Assembly (NCBI RefSeq): GCF_051020765.1
Contig: NW_027469113.1
Coordinates: 124,001-188,000, forward strand
Direction of reading: 5' to 3'
DNA: 64,000 nucleotides
Source of the DNA: Lasioglossum baleicum
Lineage: Eukaryota > Arthropoda > Insecta > Hymenoptera > Halictidae
In this document: one piece after another, positions 50,115 through 60,454 of the stretch
Position numbering within the stretch: the stretch's first letter is position 1
Layout of the letters: each line of letters starts with the position of its first letter
Program-made: the position numbers and the translations under genes
The notes under the pieces: model-generated
What the model was told of the DNA's origin: nothing
The model's database searches: none
What the model saw: only the letters and a program-made list of their open reading frames with translations

Positions 50115-52072
50115 TGTTACGTCGTCCGATGTACGACGTTGGCCTTGTACACACACTATGTATACAAGGTCTGATCTGCATAAGATCCATACACCGTCCC
50201 CTAGACATAAGAACATAATATTAAGATCTCATATATTCTATTGTTCTAATCCCTATCTCCGTCTCTACCCATCACCATAACTTCACCTTGATCAACACCT
50301 TACCTCAGTTTCAACCCATCACCACGACACATAATGCAATAAAGTATTGCATCACTCTGGAAGCATCTAGAAGCTTCTAGAAACGTCGAGAAGTCCAAAG
50401 ACTGCTGCATCAGCAGTCCCACGCTCGTAGAGGGCAATAGGACAGCCACGAGACTGCAGCGTCAGCAGAAATGCACGTGCAGTCCCCGGGAGCGAAGACG
50501 CTGCTGCGTCAGCGGTTCTCCCACTCCGACGACTGAAGAACAAAGAGACTGCAGCGTCAGCTACCCCCACTCCGAACGAAGGAGGCAAGGCAGAGCGGAC
50601 GCTTGCATCAGTCCGCCTTCAGCCAGCGACTCGCACAGACGTGCCTACCTGGCCTCAGCCGCCAGTCCGGCTTCTTCCGACTTCAAGAGCAGACGTGTTC
50701 AGTCTAGCTCCGCGAAAGTGAAGTGTGTCGATCCTTCACTCCTAATTCCAATTCCAATTCCAACTCTAACTCAACTCAACTCAAGCCCTAATTCTCATAC
50801 ATTAATCCTACAACATATTACTATATCCATTATTCATTAATCCAATTACTACTCCAATTATAATACTACTTACATATTGTATACCAGTGTACTTACCAGT
50901 TCTTATTTAATATATCGTTGTTATACCAGTGCTTCGATCTTGTTATTCTTGTGTTAGTTCAACACCATCTTCCAATTCAGTTCTTGCATCGAATATATTA
51001 AACTCGTGACATATCCGGACTTGGTCTAAAGTGCGCAGTGGAAACGCTGAGCCGCCAATAAGGAATTTGAAGCGAGTCATAGAGAAGTTCTCGTGCCACG
51101 TCTAGAATTGGTCTAAAGTGCGCAGTGGAAACGCTGAGCCGCCACTATAGACGTGAAGCGAGTTAACTACCAAAAAGGTTAATAACAAGTGGAAGTTCAT
51201 TTCATTATATATTATTAATATTCTATCATTACTATTCCTTACCCATGCGACGCCCACGTCGAGCGGGACGCAAGTATCAACTTGCTAAATTGAGACGCGC
51301 GTTGAGAAATAAAGCGGTGCTCGATCAAATCATTGCCACTACCGAGTGGACAGAACTTCTGGGAACCACCGAGCACATTCCGTGTGACGCGTCCGATTAC
51401 GTTTCTGTATACGGTTGCCCTTGCAACCCTCCTAAAGAGGTCAACCACGCGGACCTCTCGCGAGCTCCGACGCCAGTTCTACATCCGGTCGATTGTCCAG
51501 AGGTGATCGACATAGCCGACGACAACGACAGCCGAGACACGATCATCGTTCCCAGGGTCCGTTGCCGAATCATCCGTGACGTTCCTCTGCCAGCTCATCA
51601 ACGTGTCGTCTTGCGGCCAGCATCCAAGGCCACTAATGTCGTCCCGAACCGAGCAGCAGCAACTCTGCCAGATCTTCCCCACCTCGAGGACATCTGTATA
51701 GAAGATCCGATGTACGACACCTACTGTCAGTACCGCCAGTTCCTGCTGCAACAATATTATTAGGCGTTAATACAGCATTGCGGTGAGTCGTATAATATCT
51801 TGTATAATTGCTGAATCCTGTAAACTCACCGTTTTCGTTGCATCATCTCGCGCGTGATTCTTGTCGGACACTTCTTGTAACCGCGTCGGACGTTCTCTTC
51901 TTGACTGCATCCATAGCAATATCGGTTGTCCTAGTGCATATGACAGCCCGCGGCTGTCTCGGCACGAAAGACCACTCCTCATTTTAATCTTCATATCTCA
52001 ACCGTCCGTCTGTCACTGTTCTCTTTTCTCTCTCCTGGTACCTGTAACAAAAACACAGTGACGGACGTGACA
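50115..52072 (+). repeat. A6 3' LTR (1958 bp)
   Basis: Pairs with 42595-44552. Confidence 0.95.
51245..51763 (+). CDS. LTR-encoded 172-aa accessory protein, A6 3' LTR
   Basis: Identical protein to the A6 5' LTR copy. Confidence 0.62.
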   Translation: MRRPRRAGRKYQLAKLRRALRNKAVLDQIIATTEWTELLGTTEHIPCDASDYVSVYGCPCNPPKEVNHADLSRAPTPVLHPVDCPEVIDIADDNDSRDTIIVPRVRCRIIRDVPLPAHQRVVLRPASKATNVVPNRAAATLPDLPHLEDICIEDPMYDTYCQYRQFLLQQYY

Positions 52073-52766
52073 GAGATTTCCTTTGCAAAACAATTCGTTT
52101 TAGTCGGAAACATTTCAATTCCGTTCTCTAATTCACGCGCACTGCCGACTGAGCCCCGCGATAGTTCAATGACGAGGGTTATTTCAATGCCTTCTCCGAA
52201 AACGGAGGTCTCTCTTGAAAAGCACGCCGCAAGGACAGAGGAAGAAACATTCCCTCTCTCAAAACGTCGGGTGCAACCGGGAGAGATTCGTATCACATCG
52301 AATAATATCGTAGAGGAACCGGTCGATAAGCGCAAAAATCAAAATCAACAGTCCGAATCAAGGACTGCAGCAGACTCTAATGAGTTTGCCGTTGAGCCCC
52401 GAACAGCCGCCTGCATTGCAGTCAGCGTACAGGGCCCGAAACAGGGATATATCCGCCGCGTCAGCGTAGCGCCGGATGTATTCCTCGGTGACTGTGTAGT
52501 CACTAATCGCGGAGGCAAAGCGAGCCTCAGATGTTTCAACACATCTTCGCGTCCGATCTCATTCCGATTACCCGTGTTAGAGGTGGAAGAGATCGAGCGT
52601 TATTCAACTAATTCCGGGCACTATCCCGACGCATTCGGTAACCATCCCGACCTTTCTAATTCCGGTAACCATCCCGACGTATTCGGTAACCATCCCGACC
52701 TTTCTAATTCCGGTAACCATCCCGACGTATTCGGTAACCATCCCGACCTTTCTAATTCCGGTAACC
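52073..52766 (+). pseudogene. D protease-downstream domain, second fragment
   Basis: Resumes with ISFAKQF after the A6 insertion. It contains the conserved pre-RT domain (GYIRRVSVAPDVFLGDCVVTN) and the first 48-bp SGNHPDVFGNHPDLSN repeats (52603 onward), then is cut by A7. Whether D carried polymerase or Env after the repeats lies outside the window. Confidence 0.87.
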
Positions 52767-53882
52767 TGTCACGTCCGTCACTGTGTTTTTGTTACAGGTA
52801 CCAGGAGAGAGAAAAGAGAACAGTGACAGACGGACGGTTGAGATATTATGATTAAAATGAGGAGTGGTCTTTCGTGCCGAGACAGCCGCGGGCTGTCATA
52901 TGCACTAGGACAACCGATATTGCTATGGGTGCAGTCAAGAAGAGAACGTCCGACGCGGTTACAAGAAGTGTCCCGACAAGAATCACGCGCGAGATGATGC
53001 AACGAAAAACGGTGAGTTTACAGGATTCAGCAATTATACAAGACATTATACGACTCACCGCAATGCTGTATTAACGCCTAATAATATTGTTGCAGCAGGA
53101 ACTGGCGGTACTGGCAGTAGGTGTCGTACATCGGGTCTTCTATACAGATGTCCTCGAGGTGGGGAAGATCTGGCAGAGTTGCTGCTGCTCGGTTCGGGAC
53201 GACATTAGTGGCCTTGGATGCTGGCCGCAAGACGACACGTTGATGAGTTGGCAGAGGGACGTCACTGACGATTCGGCAACGGACCCTGGGAACGATGATC
53301 GTGTCTTGGCTGTCGTCGTCGGCTATGTCGATTACCTCAGGACGATCGACCGGATGCAGAACTGGCGTCGGAGCTCGCGAGAGGTCCGCGTGGTTGACCT
53401 CTTTAGGAGGGTTGCAAGGGCAACCGTATACAGAAACGTAATCGGACGCGTCACACGGAATGTGCTCGGTGGTTCCCAGAAGTTCTGTCCACTCGGTAGT
53501 GGCGATGATTTGTTCGAGCACCGCTTTATTTCTTAACGCGCGTCTCAATTTAGCAAGTTGATACTTGCGTCCCGCTCGACGTGGGCGTCGCATGGGTAAG
53601 GAATAGTAATGATGGAATATTAATAATATAATGAAAATGCACTTCCACTTGTTATTAACCTTTTTGGTAGTTAACTCGCTTCACGTCTATAGTGGCGGCT
53701 CAGCGTTTCCACTGCGCTCTTTAGACCAATTCTAGACGTGGCACGAGAACTTCTCTATGAGTCGCTTCAAATTCCTTATTGGCGGCTCAGCGTTTCCACT
53801 GCGCACTTTAGACCAAGTCCGGATATGTCACGAGTTTATTATATTCGATGCAAGAACTGAATTGGAAGATGGTGTTAACTAA
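52767..53882 (-). repeat. A7: family A LTR fragment, cut by A8
   Basis: Begins TGTCACGTCC at the D junction (left flank aacc) and stops at ctaa (53879-53882), where A8 inserted. The remaining LTR is presumably right of the window. Confidence 0.9.
53078..53593 (-). CDS. LTR-encoded 171-aa accessory protein, A7
   Basis: One codon shorter than the others (DDD instead of DDDD in the acidic patch), otherwise intact. The in-frame codon loss fits protein-level constraint. Confidence 0.62.
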   Translation of the reverse strand: MRRPRRAGRKYQLAKLRRALRNKAVLEQIIATTEWTELLGTTEHIPCDASDYVSVYGCPCNPPKEVNHADLSRAPTPVLHPVDRPEVIDIADDDSQDTIIVPRVRCRIVSDVPLPTHQRVVLRPASKATNVVPNRAAATLPDLPHLEDICIEDPMYDTYCQYRQFLLQQYY

Positions 53883-55834
53883 TGTCACGTCCGTCACTGT
53901 GTTTTTGTTACAGGTACCAGGAGAGAGAAAAGAGAACAGTGACAGACGGACGGTTGAGATATTATGATTAAAATGAGGAGTGGTCTTTCGTGCCGAGACA
54001 GCCGCGGGCTGTCATATGCACTAGGACAACCGATATTGCTATGGATGCAGTCAAGAAAAGAACGTCCGACGCGGTTACAAGAAGTGTCCCGACAAGAATC
54101 GCGCGCGAGAGGATGCAACGAGAACGGTGAGTTTACAGGATTCAACAATTATACAAGATATTATACGACTCACCGCAATGCTGAATTAACGCCTAATAAT
54201 ATTGTTGCAGCAGGAACTGGCGGTACTGACAGTAGGTGTCGTACATCGGGTCTTCTATACAGATGTCCTCGAGGTGGGGAAGATCTGGCAGAGTTGCTGC
54301 TGCTCGGTTCGGGACGACATTAGTGGCCTTGGATGCTGGCCGCAAGACGACACGTTGATGAGTTGGCAGAGGGACGTCACTGACGATTCGGCAACGGACC
54401 CTGGGAACGATGATCGTGTCTTGGCTGTCGTCGTCGTCGGCTATGTCGATCACCTCTGGACGATCGACCGGATGCAGAACTGGCGTCGGAGCTCGCGAGA
54501 GGTCCGCGTGGTTGACCTCTTTAGGAGGGTTGCAAGGGCAACCGTATACAGAAACGTAATCGGACGCGTCACACGGAATGTGCTCGGTGGTTCCCAGAAG
54601 TTCGGTCCACTCGGTAGTGGCAATGATTTGATCGAGCACCGCTTTATTTCTCAACGCGCGTCTCAATTTAGCAAGTTGATACTTGCGTCCCGCTCGACGT
54701 GGGCGTCGCATGGGTAAGGAATAGTAATGATGGAATATTAATAATAATATAATGAAAATGAACTTCCACTTGTTATTAACCTTTTTGGTAGTTAACTCGC
54801 TTCACGTCTATAGTGGCGGCTCAGCGTTTCCACTGCGCTCTTTAGACCAATTCTAGACGTGGCACGAGAACTTCTCTATGACTCGCTTCAAATTCCTTAT
54901 TGGCGGCTCAGCGTTTCCACTGCGCACTTTAGACCAAGTCCGGATATGTCACGAGTTTAATTTATTCGATGCAAGAACTGAATTGGAAGATGGTGTTGAA
55001 CTAACACAAGAATAACAAGATCGAAGCACTGGTATAACAACGATATATTAAATAAGAACTGGTAAGTACACTGGTATACAATATATGTAAGTAGTATTAT
55101 AATAGGAGTAGTAATTGGATTAATGAATAATGGATATAGTAATATGTTGTAGGAATAACGTATGAGAATTAGGACTTGAGTTGAGTTGAGTTAGAGTTGG
55201 AATTGGAATTGGAATTAGGAGTGAAGGATCGACACACTTCACTTTCGCGGAGCTAGACTGAACACGTCTGCTCTTGAAGCCGGACTGACTCTGAGGCCAG
55301 GTAAGCACGTCTGTGCGAGTCGCTGGCTGAAGGCGGACTGATGCAAGCGTCCGCTCTGCCTTGCCTCCTTCGTTCGGAGTGGGGATAGCTGACGCTGCAG
55401 TCTCTTTGTTCTTCAGTTGTCGGAGTGGGAGAACCGCTGACGCAGCAGCGTCTTCGCTCCCGGGGACTGCACGTGCATTTCTGCTGACGCTGCAGTCTCG
55501 TGGCTGTCCTATTGCCCTCTACGAGCGTGGGACTGCTGATGCAGCAGTCTTTGGACTTCTCGACGTTTCTAGAAGCTTCTGGATGCTTCCAGAGTGATGC
55601 AATACTTTATTGCATTATGTGTCGTGGTGATGGGTTGAAACTGAGGTAAGGTGTTGATCAAGGTGAAGTTATGGTGATGGGTAGAGACGGAGATAAGGAT
55701 TAGAACAATAGAATATATGAGATCTTAATATTATGTTCTTATGTCTAGGGGACGGTGTATGGATCTTATGCAGATCAGACCTTGTATACATAGTGTGTGT
55801 ACAAGGCCAACGTCGTACATCGGACGACGTAACA
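53883..55834 (-). repeat. A8 3' LTR (1952 bp)
   Basis: Same ends as other A LTRs; more substitutions relative to A1, including in the 172-aa ORF. Confidence 0.95.
54193..54711 (-). CDS. LTR-encoded 172-aa accessory protein, A8
   Basis: Intact, with C to R, R to Q, I to V, R to S and A to T changes relative to A1. In this copy the opposite strand is also open for 171 codons (54202-54717), because the antisense stop present elsewhere is CAG here. Confidence 0.62.
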   Translation of the reverse strand: MRRPRRAGRKYQLAKLRRALRNKAVLDQIIATTEWTELLGTTEHIPCDASDYVSVYGCPCNPPKEVNHADLSRAPTPVLHPVDRPEVIDIADDDDSQDTIIVPRVRCRIVSDVPLPTHQRVVLRPASKATNVVPNRAAATLPDLPHLEDICIEDPMYDTYCQYRQFLLQQYY

Positions 55835-55900
55835 CCTCCCAACGCGGAAAAGAAATTTCTTACAAGGAAGAAATTTCTCGCTCAACACTCGATCACACAC

Positions 55901-58169
55901 TCATTCATGCGACGCATCGTCCGGAGGTACTCCGCGCAGGGAGCACAGTTCTCGGCGAGTATTTCCTATATTTGTACGAAACACTGGTCGCACTGAAATG
56001 TTATCGGTGTCGGCACGTGGGGCTGGGGCTGGTTTTGTAATGTCCGACAAGTCGTATTCGCAATGTTCATTTTTCGACTGTCTTTTCTCGGGGTTTAGGG
56101 TGGGTGGGGAATCACTTTGTTCGCTAACACTTTCACTTGCACTTTTCCTGTATCTTGCTGCATACGTGTAAGTATTGTCCTTTTGCTTCAGGAAGATGAA
56201 GAATCTTGTGAGGGAGCTCCATACGGCGACTGCTAGATGTAAACTCCATCCGTAAAGTGAGTGCAATGCAATACCATTGATTATGGTACTTATGATAGTC
56301 TTTATTGTTCGGATTGCTATATATATTCCTAGCACTCCAGCACTGATTGAACCAAATGTGGTGAATCCTGACCACAGTTTTTGTGCTGTTGATTCCGCTA
56401 TCTGTTGCAGGGAGTTTTCGTCAAGCAGGTTGAACATATTAACGTTTCCTGTTGCGTAATCTCTGCCGGATGCTCCTTGGGCGATAGAATTTATTACGGC
56501 CACTCTTTCCACTGGAAACATGATGTGGTCCTGTAGTTTGTTGAGATCCTCTTGGGAATAGATTCCGCCTGTTGCGATATTTGTTGGATCCACGTACTTC
56601 CACGTGGGTTTGATGAGCGGTTGTAATGTTGCTGGGGCAACGGTCTCTGTGAGCGACGGCGTTAAACGATACCAAATTCCGTTTATTTTGTAGAGAGGCG
56701 GCAGGAGTTCATTGCATGGCTTTTCTGTACCTGTGGCAACTATAATATGGTCTCCTGGCTTTAAGAACTTGGAAGAATTCTGGTAAGTGATCGGAAGTTC
56801 ATCGAAACACTTATCCGTTTTCCGAACTTGTACGGTTACTGGAATGCACTTTATAATATGCACCACTTCTCCAGCTGGAACTGCGACGAATCCTGGTTCT
56901 CGCATAATGGCAGCTGCTATTTCTTCCGGTGATGAGTGTAACATCGTTAGTGCGTTTTGAAGGACCTGTTTCTCCAGTTCGCACTTTTGCCGGATGACAT
57001 CCTGGTACAACTGGGTAAGTTGACTTTTCAGATGTTTTTCTACGTAGATGAACTTACTATTCACGTAGGTGAATATGTCCAGATTGCTTACTATGGTGTG
57101 AGTGCGTTCCTTGAATTTACCGGACAAACTTGTATCCAGAATAAAGAGCTTGGGGTGCTCCGTGCGAATAATAATATAACCGCAAATTGATGTACGACCA
57201 GATTCTGTCAACGCGAATGTGGTGTCTTCAGATTCCACCATATATAGTGTAGGTGAGAACTTTGTCTTTGTAGAAACTCTGGTAGCTAGTCCTTCGTAGA
57301 GAACGTCGTAGCTATTGAACTTGCAGTAATCGTTGGGAACGACGTCCCAGAATGTATGTCCATCTTGCGTATCAAGGCAGCTTCCTTTTGTGAAGGTGCA
57401 TATTTGTCCTGACTGTAGATGGATCTGACCTGTAGAGAGCTTCACTGTTGCTGTGTAGTCCCTCAAGGTTATTCGAACAATGGCCTGTACAACGACACTG
57501 GTCCAAGTGCCGAATGGGTCGTTGTACGTTGTTCCCGCGCATTGCCCGTTATTTTGAAGTTCTCCCGCCAATGTGAGGCTGCGGGATGTAGTAGAATTGG
57601 GCTGGACTCCCGTGACCTGGGCGGTCGGAGTGATGAGGATTGTTCCGGTCTTCTGCAACTCGGAACAGGTTTCACTGGTGGTTGCCAGTAAATATTCCTG
57701 TCGTCCGTTCGTGACGATGGAAACATGTGAGTGCATGCCACAATAGAATATCGTGCGGTCGATTTCTATGTGGCACTGGATTGCTCTCGTCTGAGTAAAC
57801 TCTGCTAGTTGTAGCAATTGGATTTTTACTGAGTCCTCCGTGGGCTTGATTTCTTCAGGCTCGCAATCAGGAATATCGATGATGGAGAACGTTGTCGTGT
57901 TCAGTGTAGATCCTCCACAATCGTATCCGATGAGGGTGTACACTCGCGTGGCTATAGAGAGTAAGATGGCAACTTGGATCGGCTGCATGATTACAGTTTC
58001 GTGTGTGTCTAAGGACTGACGGTCTTCTGAGGCGATTGCTGCTTCGGAGGAGCGGTGTTGCGATGTGATATGCTGATCTTCCAGTGGTGGAAGGAGATTT
58101 TGCTGACCAGAGGTTTCGTATTTCGCTCGTTTAATCTGGTAGGGGTATCCGTTATCGCGAGGGTACTCG
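55901..58169 (-). pseudogene. env: A8 PR-Env ORF, Env part (5' end removed by C2)
   Basis: Env is complete from Met 57988 (MQPIQVAILLSIATRVYTLI signal, GYDCGG) to the shared tail, 695 aa, plus part of the linker. Protease and gag are displaced by C2. The open frame formally continues into C2 LTR sequence, which is not part of it. Confidence 0.9.
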
Positions 58170-59968
58170 TGTGACGTCGGTCGCACCTCCGACGTTAGCT
58201 TTAAGACTACATGTAAAATTAGATACATAAGAGCGAGCGTTCCCCTTTTAAAGATTCCAAAACTCCTAAAAATCCTTCATAACAATGAATCCTTAACACC
58301 ACGTACATCTGATCGAAATCCATCAACATAACCTAAAATCCAAAATCTGTCAAAATCCTAAAATAGCCAAAAATGGCCCAAACTCGAAGATTGAAATATC
58401 ATTGGACTCGTGAGCGAAAATCATGAAACTAACCTAAAAATTTGTAGGTTATGTTCTCAATTCGCGTTTGTTTAGACTTTACCAAAATTTCGATTTTTGG
58501 TAATTTTCAAAAGTACTTAGAATATTTTCAAACATATGATCGGTCGACAAATGATGTCAACTAATCATATGACATATAAAATTTACATCGAAACGCCTTG
58601 CAAGAGCAAGCGCTCGAAAATATTCTAAGTCCCAATTTATTTAAATAAATAAATAGGTACGCCAATGGTTACCACTTAATTTTCGAGTCCTGCACCACTG
58701 GGAACGAAAACTGCTGACTCTAGTGCGGCGGCCATCGCGCTGTTTACGACGAAGACCGGCACAAAGAGGACACGGTCCCCTTTTGCGAAGTCAGCATTTT
58801 TCGGACGAACGTTATTCGTCGACGAACGTTCGATTCTCCTCAGTCCTCTCCGGGGACCCGAGTGGGTCAGTCGAGTTTTCGTCAATCTTCCAAGTCCAGA
58901 CTATTTAGACATAGTCTTTCCAAATCCAGATTGTTTAGACACAATCTTCCCAAATCCATACTGTTTAGACACAGTCCCTAATACCATTCAGTAATATCGT
59001 ATTCTTATTCGTTTAATTCAAACATTACTTCGTTTATTCAATTAAACATTTTTATTGCGTTTCATATTTCGTACTTAGTACGTATTTCGATTTCGTTAAT
59101 AATAAGCATCTTTACCTTTGTATTCTTTTACGTTTATAATATACTTTGTTTTACCAGAGTCAATCTAAATCCCAATTATTATTTCCTTGCTCCTAACTTC
59201 GTAGTTTGAAGTGACACGTTGTTAGTTAGAGATAGAGTTCTCACTGGAAAGTTCGCGAATAGTATTCCTTATTCAATTTCCTGTTACGTGTTCGCGTACG
59301 TGCGTGATAGTGATAGACTTGCTCGCATAGCAAGCTCCGCAGCATCCACGTCCGTTTTCTCGAATCAAAATATCGTCAACCACGCGGACGATATTCGCGA
59401 GATAAATTCACGGGATCGCACAGCGTCCACGCCCGTTTTCGCTAGTTAAAATATCGTCAATCACGCGGACGATATTCGTGAGTTAGATTCACGCTATCGT
59501 ACAGCGTCCACGCCCGTTTCCTCAACGAGCGCATCCGTCTACAATACCGTAGCAGCCAGCTGTCAATCATTGGAGGTCGTTCCTGTCAAATATTGACGTG
59601 ACAGAGTTTGGCGCAGTCGTCAATCCTTGAAGGTCGTTTCCAGCCATTTGGATCAACGCCTGTCAAGCAGAGCGGACCGTATTCAAGGCCATCAGCGCAA
59701 CCGTAGCTGTTCATCCGTTGCGAATTCATGTCTCGTGTCAATCGACAAGCAAGCGAAGCGTAAAAGTAAGTGGAACATATTACCGCGTATGTTTCAGGGT
59801 CGCGTGCATCATTCATCTGTGTAAGACTGCATGCAGGTGTCGGCATCGGGTCCTAGTCTGTTGATAAAAAGACCAACACTTTTATTAAATGTCAGTCAGT
59901 GGAAGAGTAGAGTAGCCGGGCCGCGGTATTCTCTTCTCTTGCTCTTATAGCCCCGCCAGGACGTGACA
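58170..59968 (+). repeat. C2 5' LTR (1799 bp)
   Basis: One base longer than the C1 LTR. Same inverted repeats: 14-bp pair at 58516-58529 and 58616-58629; TTAGAC-loop hairpins at about 58894-58977; ATATCGTC hairpins within 59329-59528; internal PBS-like sequence at 59609-59619. Confidence 0.95.
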
Positions 59969-59972
59969 AATT

Positions 59973-59989
59973 TGGCGCAGTCGGTAGGA
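59973..59989 (+). promoter_or_regulatory. C2 primer binding site 1, tRNA-Ser type
   Basis: TGGCGCAGTCGGTAGGA four bases after the LTR; same as family A. Confidence 0.85.
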
Positions 59990-60081
59990 CACTCGTTGGT
60001 CACCGATGTTAGAGACACCGTCAACACTTTTGTAGGATACGTCATGTGTCCTACCTCTGCCAAAATTTGTTGTGACAAATT

Positions 60082-60098
60082 TGGCGCAGTCGGTAGGA
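60082..60098 (+). promoter_or_regulatory. C2 second PBS copy, downstream
   Basis: A second TGACAAATT plus TGGCGCAGTCGGTAGGA occurs 109 bp after the first, followed by the same gtcgttggtcaccgatgtta leader. An imperfect inverted copy (tgtcctacctctgccaaaat) lies just before it and could pair with it. Confidence 0.8.
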
Positions 60099-60240
60099 CA
60101 GTCGTTGGTCACCGATGTTAGAAGCACGGCATCGAGGAATAAAAATAGAATCAGTGTTAGCACGCGAACCCCTGCGCGTTCCATCATTGTTTGACAATTT
60201 AACGCAGTAGACTTAGAGTCCGTGAAAGCATAGTGTCAGT

Positions 60241-60431
60241 TAAAAGTGCGACGGGCAGTGAAGGAAATGCCCTTTCGCCCACGTTACATACTCAAATTAT
60301 TTTTCGCGATGTTCGTACTCAGTACAAATCCATCGAAAGTTTTAGTGAACGTTAAAGTGCGACGGGCGGTTTAGAAAACGCCCCTTCGCCCACGTTATAT
60401 AGTCGGATTATTTTTCGCGAATTTCATACTT
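60241..60431 (+). repeat. C2 leader: duplicated roughly 80-bp unit with hairpins
   Basis: Two copies (60241-60326 and 60352-60431) of taaa(a)gtgcgacgggc through cgcccacgtta to attatttttcgcga. The hairpins are GGGCA/TGCCC in the first and GGGCG/CGCCC in the second, so the stem base pair covaries. Lies between PBS and gag, where packaging signals usually are. Confidence 0.75.
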
Positions 60432-60454
60432 AGAAATTTTCAAGCGACGCAATC

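Larger units (their letters stand above)
42595..52072 (+). mobile_element. A6: full-length family A element of the env type (gag, PR-Env), no RT/IN
   Basis: Two 1958-bp LTRs with about one difference (c43704 against t51224). Duplication gaga at 42591-42594 and 52073-52076, inside D protease. Same organisation as A2; Gag, protease, Env and LTR are nearly identical to A2, but the repeat array is longer. Confidence 0.95.
40960..52766 (+). mobile_element. D: older A-like element, internal region only, split by A6
   Basis: Gag and protease related to A but clearly diverged. Its 5' end is displaced by A5, it is interrupted by A6 at 42595-52072, and it is cut again by A7 at 52767. Neither LTR is in the window. 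A gag frameshift marks it as decayed. It is the oldest host in this nest. Confidence 0.85.
53883..58169 (-). mobile_element. A8: family A env-type element, 3' part, cut by C2
   Basis: 3' LTR, PPT and Env region on the minus strand. C2 interrupts it upstream of Env at 58170 (left flank ctcg). The 5' part would lie right of the window. Confidence 0.9.

Noticed and set aside
55120..55308. Host gene exons within the window
   Set aside because: Every stretch is assigned to an LTR or an element interior; nothing is left over that could be host sequence.
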